Shown here one piece after another: positions 49,853 through 58,398 of a stretch of 64,000 bases of DNA. Made by a program: the position numbers and the translations under genes. The notes under the pieces are model-generated. The model saw only the letters and a program-made list of their open reading frames with translations. It was not told the DNA's origin and did no database searches. The number at the start of each line of letters is the position of its first letter. Within the stretch, counting starts at the first letter, position 1. The stretch comes from Streptomyces sp. NBC_00582 (GTDB taxonomy: Bacteria; Actinomycetota; Actinomycetes; Streptomycetales; Streptomycetaceae), in contig NZ_CP107772.1 of assembly GCF_036345155.1 (NCBI RefSeq), forward strand, positions 6,944,001 to 7,008,000, given 5' to 3'.

Positions 49853-50508
49853 GGCTGATCTCCCTTGTTGTCGGTGGACGCTGCGGCCGCGTGCACGTCA
49901 CGGCGCGAGCCGTGGCAGGTGGTCAGCACGCGACGGCGTTCGAGGGACCGGCACGGCTTGTCGGGCGAGGCGCCGCACGCCGGACAGTGCACGGCCCGCT
50001 CGGGCGGCCCGGCCGGGCGCTCCCGCCGCGGGAACCGTTCCTCTTTCACGGTCCGGAACTCGTCGTTGGCCGGGACGAGTTCGGCGAGGCGGCCGCCGCC
50101 GAGCCGGCTGCCGACCGCAGGCATCAACTCGCGCAGCCCGACCGGCTCGTGGTCGCCGACGGCGATCGCGCGACGGTGCGCCCGCAGCGCGGCGACGTAC
50201 GCGTCGCCCGTGTCCTCGTCGGGGTCGAGGTGCGGGTGATCGGTCGGCTCGAACGTGCCCGTCGACCGGTTCAGCCGGTCGCGCACCTGGTCGCGCCAAC
50301 GGGACGCGATGTCTTTCGGCATGACCGGCCACGCACTCTCGGCGTAGTGGCGGCCGACCGCCTCGCCCGCGAACGCGAGCGGCACGTCGCGCAGGACGGC
50401 GGCCCACATGGTGACCTGCGCCTCTTGCTCGATCTCGTCGGCCCGCACGACGCGGTCGTCGACGAGGGCGATCCGGTCGAGTAGGTCGATCACCTCGGCG
50501 AGGGTCAT
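49849..50508 (-). CDS. replication accessory (helicase-loader-like) protein with zinc finger
   Basis: 219 residues from the ATG at 50508. The N-terminal two thirds are helical (LAEVIDLLDRIALVDDRVVRADE; AVGRHYAESAWPVMPKDIASRWRDQVRDRL). The end has CPACGASPDKPCRSLERRRVLTTCHGSR, a zinc-finger type frequent in streptomycete phages. It follows directly after the initiator-like gene, the classic place of a helicase loader, but no AAA+ motif is present. Confidence 0.68.
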   Translation of the reverse strand: MTLAEVIDLLDRIALVDDRVVRADEIEQEAQVTMWAAVLRDVPLAFAGEAVGRHYAESAWPVMPKDIASRWRDQVRDRLNRSTGTFEPTDHPHLDPDEDTGDAYVAALRAHRRAIAVGDHEPVGLRELMPAVGSRLGGGRLAELVPANDEFRTVKEERFPRRERPAGPPERAVHCPACGASPDKPCRSLERRRVLTTCHGSRRDVHAAAASTDNKGDQP

Positions 50509-51272
50509 GACGCTGTACCTCCGCTCATGCGGTCGCGCAGCCGGTCGAGGCCGGCGCGCTGCTGCTGTGACTTGCTCATTGCGCCGAACTGCACGACGAC
50601 CCCGCCGGGGGCCGGTTGCTGCTCGGTGCGCTCGTTCTCGGCCCACTGCTGCCAGCGGCCGCCCCACGCGGCCGCCTGCACCTGGTCGTCGAGCTGCCGG
50701 CGAACGAACTTCCGCGTGACGACAGCGATCTGCTGCGGCGTGAGCTGCTGCAGGCCGGCGTCGGCGCGGGCGAGCTGCGCCGCCTGCACGTCCTCGTCGG
50801 TGGGCTGCCAGTCCTCGGGGATCGGCCCGCCCGCCGGACGGCTCGGCCGCCGCGGCGGCGGGGCGTCCTCGGCAGGGGCCGGCCGGCCGCTGCGGCCGCT
50901 CTGCGGTCCCGTCTGCCGCTCGCGGTAACTCCGCTTCTTCTCCGCCGCGCGCTCGCGCTTCTCTGTCACCTCGGCCCGGCTCGGGTTGTACGGAGCGAGG
51001 TAGTCGTGCATGTAGTAGTCGCCGGGTGCCGGCTGCTTGCACTTCGGGTGCGGGCACGTGTGACCGGCCTCGTGCCACAGACCGACCGCGAGCAACTTCG
51101 CGATCTGTGGCTTCGAGCCGTACATCTTGGCGACGACGCCGGGCACGATGCCGTCGGTGAGGTGCTGCGCCGCGTACGAGCCCGCGCGCAGCCACAGCCC
51201 GAGCGCCGCGTTTCCGGCCGCGATCAGCTTCGGGTGTGAGTGGGCGTTGTCGTCGACGACGAACCAAGGCAT
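50505..51272 (-). CDS. replication initiator-like protein (winged helix)
   Basis: 255 residues. MPWFVVDDNAHSHPKLIAAGNAALGLWLRAGSYAAQHLTDGIVP opens a winged-helix domain seen in phage replication proteins. A Pro/Arg linker and a helical C-terminal region (LQQLTPQQIAVVTRKFVRRQLDD) may bind helicase. It overlaps the 49849 gene by 4 bp. Confidence 0.72.
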   Translation of the reverse strand: MPWFVVDDNAHSHPKLIAAGNAALGLWLRAGSYAAQHLTDGIVPGVVAKMYGSKPQIAKLLAVGLWHEAGHTCPHPKCKQPAPGDYYMHDYLAPYNPSRAEVTEKRERAAEKKRSYRERQTGPQSGRSGRPAPAEDAPPPRRPSRPAGGPIPEDWQPTDEDVQAAQLARADAGLQQLTPQQIAVVTRKFVRRQLDDQVQAAAWGGRWQQWAENERTEQQPAPGGVVVQFGAMSKSQQQRAGLDRLRDRMSGGTAS

Positions 51273-51281
51273 CGGGGTCTC

Positions 51282-51647
51282 CTATCCGAGGGCGAGCTGT
51301 CCCTCGGGAACCGAGGTCTTACGGGGGCGGCGACCCCGCCCTCGCCCGTGGGCGAGGGCGGCAGGGTCGCCCGTGCACTGGTGGTCGATCACGTGCGGGC
51401 GGGTGCACTCCGCCTTGCGCCGGTGGCAGTCGGCCCACTGCAGGTCGAGCCCGCCGGCCGAGGTGCGCACACACCAGTCGAGCCGGTTCGGCTCGCGCAG
51501 CCTTGCGGCCGCCGCCGAGGTCAACTGATCGGCATCGGCGGTCACATCGAGCGCCGCCCGGTTGCCGACGAGCTGCCGCAGGACGGTGCGGCCACAGCGG
51601 CAGCGCACTCGGCGTGCGCCGTCACGGCTGCTCGGCGGCCGGGTCAT
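51282..51647 (-). CDS. hypothetical protein with zinc-binding residues
   Basis: 121 residues. CRCGRTVLRQ (~16-25) plus CVRT, DCHRRK and HQC pairs could make two zinc sites. A basic RGRGRRPRKTS tail resembles a DNA-binding hook. Coupled to the upstream gene by ATGA. Confidence 0.6.
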   Translation of the reverse strand: MTRPPSSRDGARRVRCRCGRTVLRQLVGNRAALDVTADADQLTSAAAARLREPNRLDWCVRTSAGGLDLQWADCHRRKAECTRPHVIDHQCTGDPAALAHGRGRGRRPRKTSVPEGQLALG

Positions 51648-52087
51648 CCGTAGTGCTCGACCCGACTGCCCCGGTGCGCGCGCTTGAGTTCCTCGTGCGC
51701 CTCGAACTCGGCCTCGGTCGGCTCGGCGGCGAGCAGCTCGGCGACCGCGGCGTCGACGTCCCGCGAGCCGGGCCCGATCTCGTCGAGGGTGCCGTTCATC
51801 TTGCGGCGCCGGTACATGGCGCGCTGCACCTCGCGCAGCAACCGGATCTCGTCGCCCTCGGTGGCGACCTCGGCGAGCTTGATCCGCAGCTTCACCTGTG
51901 GGTCTTTGTCCTCGTCCTTCGCGTGCCCGGTGTACATGGTGCTCGCGAACTCGACGACGGCGACGATCCGGGCGCCGGGTGCCTCGAACAGGCCACGCCG
52001 CAGGATCGCCGGGATCGCCTGCTGCAGCATTCCGGCCGTGCCGTCGAGCTTGACCTCGACCTCGGCGTCGTCATCCAACTTGGGCAT
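51644..52087 (-). CDS. hypothetical protein
   Basis: 147 residues: a short beta N terminus (AEVEVKLDGTAGMLQQAI), ARIVAVVEFASTMYTGHAKDEDKDPQVKLRIKLAEVATEG, then a charged helix. It might be a small nucleic-acid-associated protein by position; no motif recognised. Confidence 0.6.
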   Translation of the reverse strand: MPKLDDDAEVEVKLDGTAGMLQQAIPAILRRGLFEAPGARIVAVVEFASTMYTGHAKDEDKDPQVKLRIKLAEVATEGDEIRLLREVQRAMYRRRKMNGTLDEIGPGSRDVDAAVAELLAAEPTEAEFEAHEELKRAHRGSRVEHYG

Positions 52088-52090
52088 GGG

Positions 52091-52363
52091 TCACTTCCTT
52101 CGCTTGCTGAGGGTCTGCTGCAGCGCCGCGTACTGCCGGGCGGCCGCCGCACGGATCTCGGGGATTGAGCACTGGTCGCGCCGGTGCCGGCCGTAGCCGA
52201 TCACGAGCGACTCGACCTCGACGTCGCCCGTCGCAGCCCGGCTGAACTGCCCGCACGGACAGTCGGCGTCAGCCACGGCGAGCGCCTTGTTCCCGTCTTT
52301 GCGCACCCGCAGCCCGTAGCCGGGGCGCGGGTCGCCGATCGTCGGCGTGATCGCGGCGCTCAC
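52091..52363 (-). CDS. small hypothetical protein following the methyltransferase
   Basis: 90 residues. A GTG start overlaps the methyltransferase stop (GTGA). Contains CPCGQFSRAATGDVEVESLVIGYGRHRRDQC and a basic helix. Unknown. Confidence 0.6.
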   Translation of the reverse strand: MSAAITPTIGDPRPGYGLRVRKDGNKALAVADADCPCGQFSRAATGDVEVESLVIGYGRHRRDQCSIPEIRAAAARQYAALQQTLSKRRK

Positions 52364-53913
52364 GCCGCGAGTCCGAACAGCCGACGCAGCACCCACTCGG
52401 GCACTCGGGTGAGTAGATGACGAATGGCGGCAGCAGCCTGCGGCGGTACGACGCCGTTACCGAGCGCCTTCAACTGCGCGTTACGCAGCCCGGCCGCCGA
52501 CATGCCCTCAGGCGCGGGCACCCCCGTGACGTGTCCGCGAGGTATCCCCTGCATCCACTCGACGAACAGCGGCGCTAGGCGACCTCGATCATCAGTTGGC
52601 CGGGGGGCGTGCCGCCCGAAGATCGCTTCCCACCGCCTGACCGCTGCCTCGTACTCGCCCCACGCGACGTCGGGCGCCCACGAGTGAAGGTGGACGCCGA
52701 CGGGTCCGTGTCCGCCTCGACCAGCGCCGGGGCCAGAGTCGGCAGCGACGGTCGCACCGCCGCCCCCTCGCTGTCCGAGCGGTTCGTGCCGTACTGGGTC
52801 GCCGTTGGCGTCGGAAGCAGCGGCAGCACTACCTCGGACAGCGGCGGCCGGAACCCCTCGCTCGACCTGCGCCCCGGCGTACCTGTGTCCGTCGCCCTCG
52901 GTGTCGGCAGCAGCCGCACCGCCGCACTTGGCAAAGTCAGATCGCCGCTCGAACCGCGCTGGTTCGGCCCGCCCTTCGAGCCGTCCGTCGCTTTCGGGGT
53001 CGGCAGCAGCCTCGCCGCATCCGTCAACGTCATCCCGTACCCGCTGCTGTACGCCGTGCCGTCCGGCCGGAAGTTCGCCGTCGATTCGCTGTCCGTCGCT
53101 TTCGGCGTCGGCAGCAGACTGCCCGGCGAACCCGGCAGCCCCTTCTCGACCTCGTCGGCCAGAGTCGGCCCGTGACCCCCGCTCTTGCGCTTGTCCGGGT
53201 GCTGCGACCCGCCGTTCACCGCGAGCTGCGCCGTCGGCGTCTTGAGCAGCTTCGCCACATTCGGCAGACCGTCCTCGAAACCGTCGCCCTTCCAGTCCCG
53301 AGCCCGCGGTGTCGGCAGCGGCGTCGCGCCGGTAAGCGAGGATGAACTCGCGGAAGCGCTCGTGTGGAGCGCCGATCTCCGCAGCGCGAACGCTTGTCCA
53401 TTCCGCATCGAACCCGATGTCGGCCAGGTTGCCGAGTACGGCGCCAAGAGCTCGAAGAACGAGGCTTGCACCGCCGGTACGGTCCAGATCCTCAGCTCGG
53501 GGTTCCACTCCCCGATCTGCTTTCTGCGAGAGAATCCCGCGGACATTCTCGATCACCACCAATTCGGGTTGCAGGACTTCAATCGCCCGGACCATGTGCA
53601 GCCACAGGCCCGAGGCCGTGCCCTCGGCGATGCCAGCGCGCTTGCCGGCGAGGGAAAGATCAGTGCAGGGGAACCCGCCCGTCAGAACGTCGATCCGCCC
53701 GTACTGACGGCGGGTGCGAGGCCAGTGCACGAACCGGATGTCGCCGAGGTTCGGCACCTCGGGCCAGTGGTGCGCGAGGATCCGCGCGGCGTACTGGAAC
53801 CGGTCTTCCGGGTCGTACTGGCAGTGCCACGCCATCTCGCCGCCGAGCACGGCCTGCACGCCCTCGTCGAGCCCGCCGTACCCGGTGAACAGGGAGCCGA
53901 TCCGAAGCGTCAT
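52360..53913 (-). CDS. DNA (cytosine-5) methyltransferase
   Basis: 517 residues. Motif I SLFTGYGGLDEG (8-18), catalytic cysteine in GGFPCTDLS (C83), motif VI ENV (122-124) and the motif X sequence GNGVVPPQ near the C terminus are all present, so it should be active on cytosine. The target-recognition part (~245-430) is unusual: tandem segments such as AADAESDGQR in this frame. No cognate restriction enzyme lies nearby, suggesting defence against host restriction. The ATG overlaps the RuvC-like stop. Confidence 0.9.
   Translation of the reverse strand: MTLRIGSLFTGYGGLDEGVQAVLGGEMAWHCQYDPEDRFQYAARILAHHWPEVPNLGDIRFVHWPRTRRQYGRIDVLTGGFPCTDLSLAGKRAGIAEGTASGLWLHMVRAIEVLQPELVVIENVRGILSQKADRGVEPRAEDLDRTGGASLVLRALGAVLGNLADIGFDAEWTSVRAAEIGAPHERFREFILAYRRDAAADTAGSGLEGRRFRGRSAECGEAAQDADGAARGERRVAAPGQAQERGSRADSGRRGREGAAGFAGQSAADAESDGQRIDGELPAGRHGVQQRVRDDVDGCGEAAADPESDGRLEGRAEPARFERRSDFAKCGGAAAADTEGDGHRYAGAQVERGVPAAAVRGSAAAASDANGDPVRHEPLGQRGGGGATVAADSGPGAGRGGHGPVGVHLHSWAPDVAWGEYEAAVRRWEAIFGRHAPRPTDDRGRLAPLFVEWMQGIPRGHVTGVPAPEGMSAAGLRNAQLKALGNGVVPPQAAAAIRHLLTRVPEWVLRRLFGLAA
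52575..53546 (-). CDS. overlapping reading frame with LLPTPxATD repeats, inside the methyltransferase gene
   Basis: 323 residues in another frame of the same strand, wholly nested in the methyltransferase gene. It starts at an ATG within the ENV motif codons. It has a WTVPAVQASFFELLAPYSATWPTSGSMRNG-type opening and four or more LLPTPxAT repeats. Proteins with this WP-SG-MRNG and LPTP pattern are often annotated beside phage methyltransferases, so the frame may be truly expressed. Alternatively it is a frame shadow forced by the repeated DNA. Confidence 0.4.
   Translation of the reverse strand: MSAGFSRRKQIGEWNPELRIWTVPAVQASFFELLAPYSATWPTSGSMRNGQAFALRRSALHTSASASSSSLTGATPLPTPRARDWKGDGFEDGLPNVAKLLKTPTAQLAVNGGSQHPDKRKSGGHGPTLADEVEKGLPGSPGSLLPTPKATDSESTANFRPDGTAYSSGYGMTLTDAARLLPTPKATDGSKGGPNQRGSSGDLTLPSAAVRLLPTPRATDTGTPGRRSSEGFRPPLSEVVLPLLPTPTATQYGTNRSDSEGAAVRPSLPTLAPALVEADTDPSASTFTRGRPTSRGASTRQRSGGGKRSSGGTPPGQLMIEVA
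52798..53117. repeat. in-frame degenerate direct repeats in the methyltransferase gene
   Basis: A 23-bp motif, GTCGCYNTCGGNGTCGGCAGCAG on the plus strand, occurs at 52798, 52891, 52987 and 53095. Spacings of 93, 96 and 108 bp are all multiples of three, so both overlapping frames are preserved. Confidence 0.8.
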
Positions 53914-54536
53914 GCCGCGGCCCCCATCACGTACCGCTGCGCGTACGTGTCGGGCCACTCCGCCTTGCTGAGGGCGTCGCGCTGCCCCTGTGGCATCGCG
54001 AACTGCGGCAGCCCACACCAGTCGAGGCCGGCGGCTCGCAGCCACCACGCGTCAACCCGGTCGCCGCCGTCGTCGTCGTCGAACGCGGCACCGTCCGCGA
54101 GGAATGCGGCGGCAGCCATCCCGGCTTTGTCCGCCCGGCCGTTGTCGCACGCGTACTTCTTCAACGTGAGCGGCGCGACGTACGCCCACGGCACGTCGGC
54201 GTCGACGAGCAGCGCCTGCACTACCCCGTGCAGGGCGGCGACCGGCTTGAGCGAGCGCGGGTGCATCTTGGTCGGCAGATCTTCGACGACGACCAGGTGC
54301 GGCCGCTGCTCGGCGACCTCAATCGACAGCACGTCGCGAATCTGCGTCAGCCGGCGCGGGCCGTCCTTCTGCCTCGTCTTGATCCGGAACGTCGAGCCAT
54401 CGACGCGGGCGACGCCGGTCGAGGTAATCGACAGGTCGAACCCCATGACGCGCAGCTCGTAAGGCCCATCGGCGCGACGCTCCTCGAGGGGCGACACCTC
54501 GGTCGCCTCGATCAGGCCGGGGATGATCTCGCTCAT
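53910..54536 (-). CDS. RuvC-like Holliday-junction resolvase
   Basis: 208 residues. The RNase-H-like acidic set is visible: D34 in GFDLSITSTG, E85 in LVVVEDLP, and D159/D162 in GGDRVDAWW, with K127/K137 (LTLKKYACDNGRADKAGM). It would cut recombination intermediates before packaging. Coupled to its neighbours by ATGA. Confidence 0.85.
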   Translation of the reverse strand: MSEIIPGLIEATEVSPLEERRADGPYELRVMGFDLSITSTGVARVDGSTFRIKTRQKDGPRRLTQIRDVLSIEVAEQRPHLVVVEDLPTKMHPRSLKPVAALHGVVQALLVDADVPWAYVAPLTLKKYACDNGRADKAGMAAAAFLADGAAFDDDDGGDRVDAWWLRAAGLDWCGLPQFAMPQGQRDALSKAEWPDTYAQRYVMGAAA

Positions 54537-54988
54537 GCGGCACCGCCCGGCCTCGGGCTGATCGGCCCGTACAGGGCGCGCACCACGCCGAGCGGCAGCA
54601 CCTCGCCGTCGTCGTCGGCGCGCAGCAGCGGCTCGCCGAGCCGGTCAGTGCTGCCATGCCACCGCCACGCCCGGTCGGTCTCGTCGCCCCACAGCAGCGT
54701 GAGGTCGAACGCGTCGCCCCGCCCGTCGCGCCACACACCGCGGTCGCGGTCGAGGCGGCCGCCTCGCGGGTCGGCCGACTCGTCCTCGCGCGGGCGCTGC
54801 GGCTTGCAGGGGTACGGCGGGTGCTCGGCGGCGAGCCGGTCGGCGATCCCGCGCAGCAGCTCGGCGGCGAGGTGCGTGCACACGTTGTCGTTCTGCACCC
54901 TGTACGAGCCGTCGGGCTGTACGGTGACGACGATCGCGGCGCCGTCGTCGGTGCCGAAATCGAATCCCATGATGTGTCGGTCGGTCAT
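54533..54988 (-). CDS. hypothetical protein with RNase-H-like start
   Basis: 151 residues. The opening IMGFDFGTDDGAAIVVTVQPDGSYRV looks like a first strand of an RNase-H/phage-terminase-type fold, but the remaining acids are unclear. The rest has CTHLAAELLRGIADRLAAEHPPYPCKPQ and a charged end. Unknown. Confidence 0.6.
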   Translation of the reverse strand: MTDRHIMGFDFGTDDGAAIVVTVQPDGSYRVQNDNVCTHLAAELLRGIADRLAAEHPPYPCKPQRPREDESADPRGGRLDRDRGVWRDGRGDAFDLTLLWGDETDRAWRWHGSTDRLGEPLLRADDDGEVLPLGVVRALYGPISPRPGGAA

Positions 54989-55803
54989 GCGGATGCCCCC
55001 TCGGCGGCGGTCGGCTCGACCCACGGGCGCAGCGGCCACGCGCCGTCGACGACGGCGTCCGGGTCGGTCTTGCGGAAGTGCTTTTGCAGCCCGGCCGCCT
55101 GCTCGGCGGCCCACTCGATCTGTCGCGCGTGCAGCTCGGCGAGGGTGAGATCGCGCAAGGCGTTGAAGCGCAGCCGACGCTCGGCGAGCACGTGCTCGGG
55201 CCAGTCCCGGCGCCGCGAGTGCGCGAGCAGCCCGATCCGACATGCGATGCGGGCGGCGGCGATCGCGTCGTACGAGCAGCCGTGCGCCGCCTCGTCGTCC
55301 CACGGCAGCCCGTAGAACTGCGCGAGGGTGATGAGCTGCCGGGCGCCCTGCGTCTCGCTCACGCGCTTTCGGTACGGCACGGCGTGCTGATCGATAACCC
55401 TCGTGTCGATCACGTGCAGGGGGTGACCGGCGAGCCGGTCGTGCAGCGTCGGCAGCCCGTATCGGCGGCACTCGCGGTCGAGCATGGTGAGGTCGAACGG
55501 GACGTTGTGCCCGACGATCGCCGCCCCGCCCTTGACGACCTGCGCCGCGAGTTCGGCCGTGACCTCGTGCACGACTTGCTCGGCGGGGTCGCCGTTCTCG
55601 CGAGCGTGCTCGGTGCTGATCTTGTGTATCTCGTACGCCTCGACCGGGATCTCGACACCGGGGTCGGCGAGCCACTCGCCGGCCTCGGGCTCCATCCCGC
55701 CGCCGCGAGCGTCTACCGCTGCGGTCACGATCCGGTCGGTCTCGACGTCGACGCCGGTCGTCTCAAGGTCGAACGCGGCGAGCCGCCCGAGGTGCCACGT
55801 CAT
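54985..55803 (-). CDS. DnaQ-like 3'-5' exonuclease (DEDDh)
   Basis: 272 residues. The exonuclease acids are D12 and E14 in AAFDLETTG, D104 in HNVPFDLT, H174 in EAAHGCSYDA and D179. It has the ~200-residue Pol III epsilon-like fold with a helical C-terminal extension (HARQIEWAAEQAAGLQKHFR). No fused polymerase, so it is a proofreading or DNA-processing nuclease for phage replication. Confidence 0.9.
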   Translation of the reverse strand: MTWHLGRLAAFDLETTGVDVETDRIVTAAVDARGGGMEPEAGEWLADPGVEIPVEAYEIHKISTEHARENGDPAEQVVHEVTAELAAQVVKGGAAIVGHNVPFDLTMLDRECRRYGLPTLHDRLAGHPLHVIDTRVIDQHAVPYRKRVSETQGARQLITLAQFYGLPWDDEAAHGCSYDAIAAARIACRIGLLAHSRRRDWPEHVLAERRLRFNALRDLTLAELHARQIEWAAEQAAGLQKHFRKTDPDAVVDGAWPLRPWVEPTAAEGASA

Positions 55804-56897
55804 CGGCGTGCCCCCGATCCGGGCTGCGCCGCCGCCGGCCACGTGCCCGCAGGCTGCGCGGCGGGCGGTTCGTCGCGGGCGGGCTCGTCGCCCTCGCCGA
55901 GCACCTCGACGTCGTACACGCCGTCGGCGTCCGGGCCCGGCTGGTCGAGGTCGTCGTCGCCCTGGTCGCCGATCTCGCCCGTGCTCGGGTCGACGCCCCG
56001 CTCGATGTCGGCGGCGATCGCCTGCAGGTCGTCGCGCAGCTCGGTGTCGCCGGCGTGTCCCTCGGCCCGCGCCCGGTGCCATACGTTGATCACGTCGGCC
56101 GGGGTGCGGCACTCGCGCGCCAACTGCCGGTAGTCCACCGGGACGCCGCGCGCCGCCTCGATCGCCGGCCGCTCGATCGTGCCCGGATCGAGGGCGGCCG
56201 CCATGGACAGCGGACCGGACAGGGCGTGACGCAGCGACGGGATCGCGGGCACCACCATGATCACGGGGAACCTCTTGGTCTTGCCCCGGCGCTTCACCTC
56301 ACGCTGCTCAATCCACATGCGCAGCGGCATCGGCGACTTGCCGTCGGTCGCGGCGAGCACAGCGTCGATGCCGCCGGCCATGGCGTCGGCCGCGTAATAG
56401 CTGTGCGTCTCCAGCCGCCACACGCCGAAGTCGGGTAGGTCGGCGAGCATCACGTTCAGGCGAGACGTCGGCTTGCACACCGTGCCCGCCGGCTGCTCGT
56501 GCCAGTTCTCGCCGTGCTCGGCGAGGCACATGCACGGACGGCGCGAAAGCTGCTCGGTGATCCCGTCGCAGCGCCGCGAGCAACCGCCGCCCGACCACAG
56601 TTCGTTGTACTGCGACAGCGGGTCGCCGGGCGGCAGAATCGCCCGCAGCTCGCGCGCCTCGGTGATGACTCGGAACTGCGCGATCTTCGATCCCTGCGGC
56701 GTCCACTCCTCGGCCGCGCCGCCGTACAGGACGGCCGCGCGCTCGACGTACTCGCGAGAGTGGGACGACAGGATGAACGTCGCGCTGCGCTGCGCGATCG
56801 CCCGCTTCTTCGGGTCCGGGTTCGGCGTGCTGTAGCCGGTTCGGATGCGGCCGAGCTCTGCGCCCTGCCGCTTCATGGTCATGATGCGCGATCCCAT
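55800..56897 (-). CDS. phiC31 gp3-like (recombination directionality factor-family) protein
   Basis: 365 residues. The pattern RIRTGYSTPNPDPKKRAIAQRSATFILSS, VLYGGAAEEWTPQGSKIAQFRV, SQYNELWSGGGCSRRCDG and CKPTSRLNVMLADLPDFGVWRLETHSYYAA is that of phiC31 gp3 and relatives. Gp3 directs the phiC31 serine integrase, yet many relatives live in replication cassettes. Here the integrase is a tyrosine recombinase, so a replication or ssDNA role is more likely. Acidic C terminus. Confidence 0.82.
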   Translation of the reverse strand: MGSRIMTMKRQGAELGRIRTGYSTPNPDPKKRAIAQRSATFILSSHSREYVERAAVLYGGAAEEWTPQGSKIAQFRVITEARELRAILPPGDPLSQYNELWSGGGCSRRCDGITEQLSRRPCMCLAEHGENWHEQPAGTVCKPTSRLNVMLADLPDFGVWRLETHSYYAADAMAGGIDAVLAATDGKSPMPLRMWIEQREVKRRGKTKRFPVIMVVPAIPSLRHALSGPLSMAAALDPGTIERPAIEAARGVPVDYRQLARECRTPADVINVWHRARAEGHAGDTELRDDLQAIAADIERGVDPSTGEIGDQGDDDLDQPGPDADGVYDVEVLGEGDEPARDEPPAAQPAGTWPAAAQPGSGARR

Positions 56898-56900
56898 GGG

Positions 56901-57728
56901 TCACGCTGCCTTTCGGTCGGATGCGCCCGGCGCCCACGGCGGCACGACCGCCGGGTACGAGGCGGGCGCGTCGTGCAGGTAGCGGGTCGTTTCGAGGGCG
57001 CCGAGGAACGCGCGGAACTGCCGCCGGCCGGACGGAACCTCGATCAGCCGGTGACTGCGCGGCCGCAGGTTGAGCAGCGCCGTGCGGTGCACGCGCGGCG
57101 CGGGCTCGCTGCTGTCGTCGGGCAGCAGCCACTCGGGCGCGTGCCGCAGGGCAGCGAGCTGCAGCGGCTGCTCGTCGTACACCGTGCTGGCCGGTTTCTT
57201 CGCGCTCGTCTTGTAGTCGACGAGCCAGAGCTGCCGCCGCCGGAACCGTCCTGTCGGCAGCCACACCCACAGATCACCCGTGCCGGCGTAGCCGCGCCTG
57301 CGGTGCATCACGGTCGTCTCGACGGCCTCGACGTCGCGGTCGAAGTCGACCCGCCACAGCCGGAAGAAAGCAGCGAGCTGCACGGCGTACGGCTCGACCT
57401 CGGGGTCGTACGGGTGCGGGGTGTTCAGCACGAGCGCGACGGCCCGCAGGTGAACGCGCGTGCCGAGGTCGGCCGCCCGCTCGCTGTACTCCCTTGCGAC
57501 GGCGACGAGTTCACGCCGCAGCGCGGTCGGCTCGGTGCGCGCCCGGCGAGCGGTCACGATCGGGTCGGCGATGACGGCGTCGGCCGTGAGGCCGGCGGCC
57601 CACGGCACAAGCGCCGGTTTCGCGATGCTCGACAGGGCGTTCGTGATGCTGATCAGGGGCGGTCCCCCGGCGGGGTCGTCGTAGTACCGACCCCGCTCGG
57701 TGTCTCGCGCCCACTTCGGGTCGGTCAC
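56901..57728 (-). CDS. PD-(D/E)XK nuclease (RecB/Cas4-like)
   Basis: 275 residues. Active-site residues are readable: E137 region, D152 in GYAGTGDLWVW, and D171/K173 in LVDYKTSAKK, plus the YDEQPLQLAALRHA motif of RecB-family nucleases. It likely works with the gp3-like protein in phage recombination or replication. Confidence 0.86.
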   Translation of the reverse strand: MTDPKWARDTERGRYYDDPAGGPPLISITNALSSIAKPALVPWAAGLTADAVIADPIVTARRARTEPTALRRELVAVAREYSERAADLGTRVHLRAVALVLNTPHPYDPEVEPYAVQLAAFFRLWRVDFDRDVEAVETTVMHRRRGYAGTGDLWVWLPTGRFRRRQLWLVDYKTSAKKPASTVYDEQPLQLAALRHAPEWLLPDDSSEPAPRVHRTALLNLRPRSHRLIEVPSGRRQFRAFLGALETTRYLHDAPASYPAVVPPWAPGASDRKAA

Positions 57729-57976
57729 CGCAGATCACCCGCCCATGGCCACTGCAGGTCGGCCGGGCGGACGGCGCAGCGGCACGGCAGAGCCTCGGGG
57801 TACTCGCAGGGCAGCCCGTGCCGGTGAGTGGACTCGCCCTTGTGCGGCTGCGAACCGCGGGTGTCCTTCCCACGAGCGAGGGCGTCGCGCTCGACCTGGT
57901 CGAGCAGCCGCTCGGCCACCGGTGCCCCGTAACCGGCTCGCATGAGTGCGGCCAGCACCTCGGCGCGGGCGTTCAT
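57725..57976 (-). CDS. small hypothetical protein with Cys/His
   Basis: 83 residues. A helical N half (VLAALMRAGYGAPVAERLLDQVERDALARG) and a Cys/His-bearing end (HRHGLPCEYPEALPCRC) that may hold zinc. Coupled both sides. Confidence 0.58.
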   Translation of the reverse strand: MNARAEVLAALMRAGYGAPVAERLLDQVERDALARGKDTRGSQPHKGESTHRHGLPCEYPEALPCRCAVRPADLQWPWAGDLR

Positions 57977-58398
57977 GCCGCACCGTCTTCGGTGTCGGCG
58001 TTGAGCAGCTCAACGAGGTACGCGGCGAGGGCAGTCGAGTACGTCTCGAACTGCGTGTCGGGGCAGCAGTCGTAAACGCCCTGCTCGTCGCGAACGGGTC
58101 CGTCGGGCCCGTCGTCGATCAGGTGATGCACGTCGTCGACGCCGTCGGCGGTGCAGACCAGCGCGACACCGGTCGGCGACTCGCTGTCGGTGTAGATCAC
58201 CCGCCACATCGGACGGCGCTCGCCGGCCTCGACCTCGAACATGTCGGCGGCCGCCTCGCGTGCCTTGACGAGCGTCTCGTTCGCCGGGCGCTGCTCGGCG
58301 TCGTACTGCGCGAGCAGTCGGCCGACCGTTGCACTCGGGTTGCGGCTGTCGGCGTAGTAGACGCGCAGCGCGTGCTCGATCACGTCGCGGGCGCTCAT
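57973..58398 (-). CDS. hypothetical protein
   Basis: 141 residues from the ATG at 58398. Helical start (ARDVIEHALRVYYADSRNPSATVGRLLAQYDAE), then MWRVIYTDSESPTGVALVCTADGVDDVHHLI. No recognised family. Confidence 0.6.
   Translation of the reverse strand: MSARDVIEHALRVYYADSRNPSATVGRLLAQYDAEQRPANETLVKAREAAADMFEVEAGERRPMWRVIYTDSESPTGVALVCTADGVDDVHHLIDDGPDGPVRDEQGVYDCCPDTQFETYSTALAAYLVELLNADTEDGAA

Noticed and set aside
52360..53913. Complete restriction-modification system
   Set aside because: Only the methyltransferase is found; neighbours are resolvase and small genes with no restriction endonuclease.
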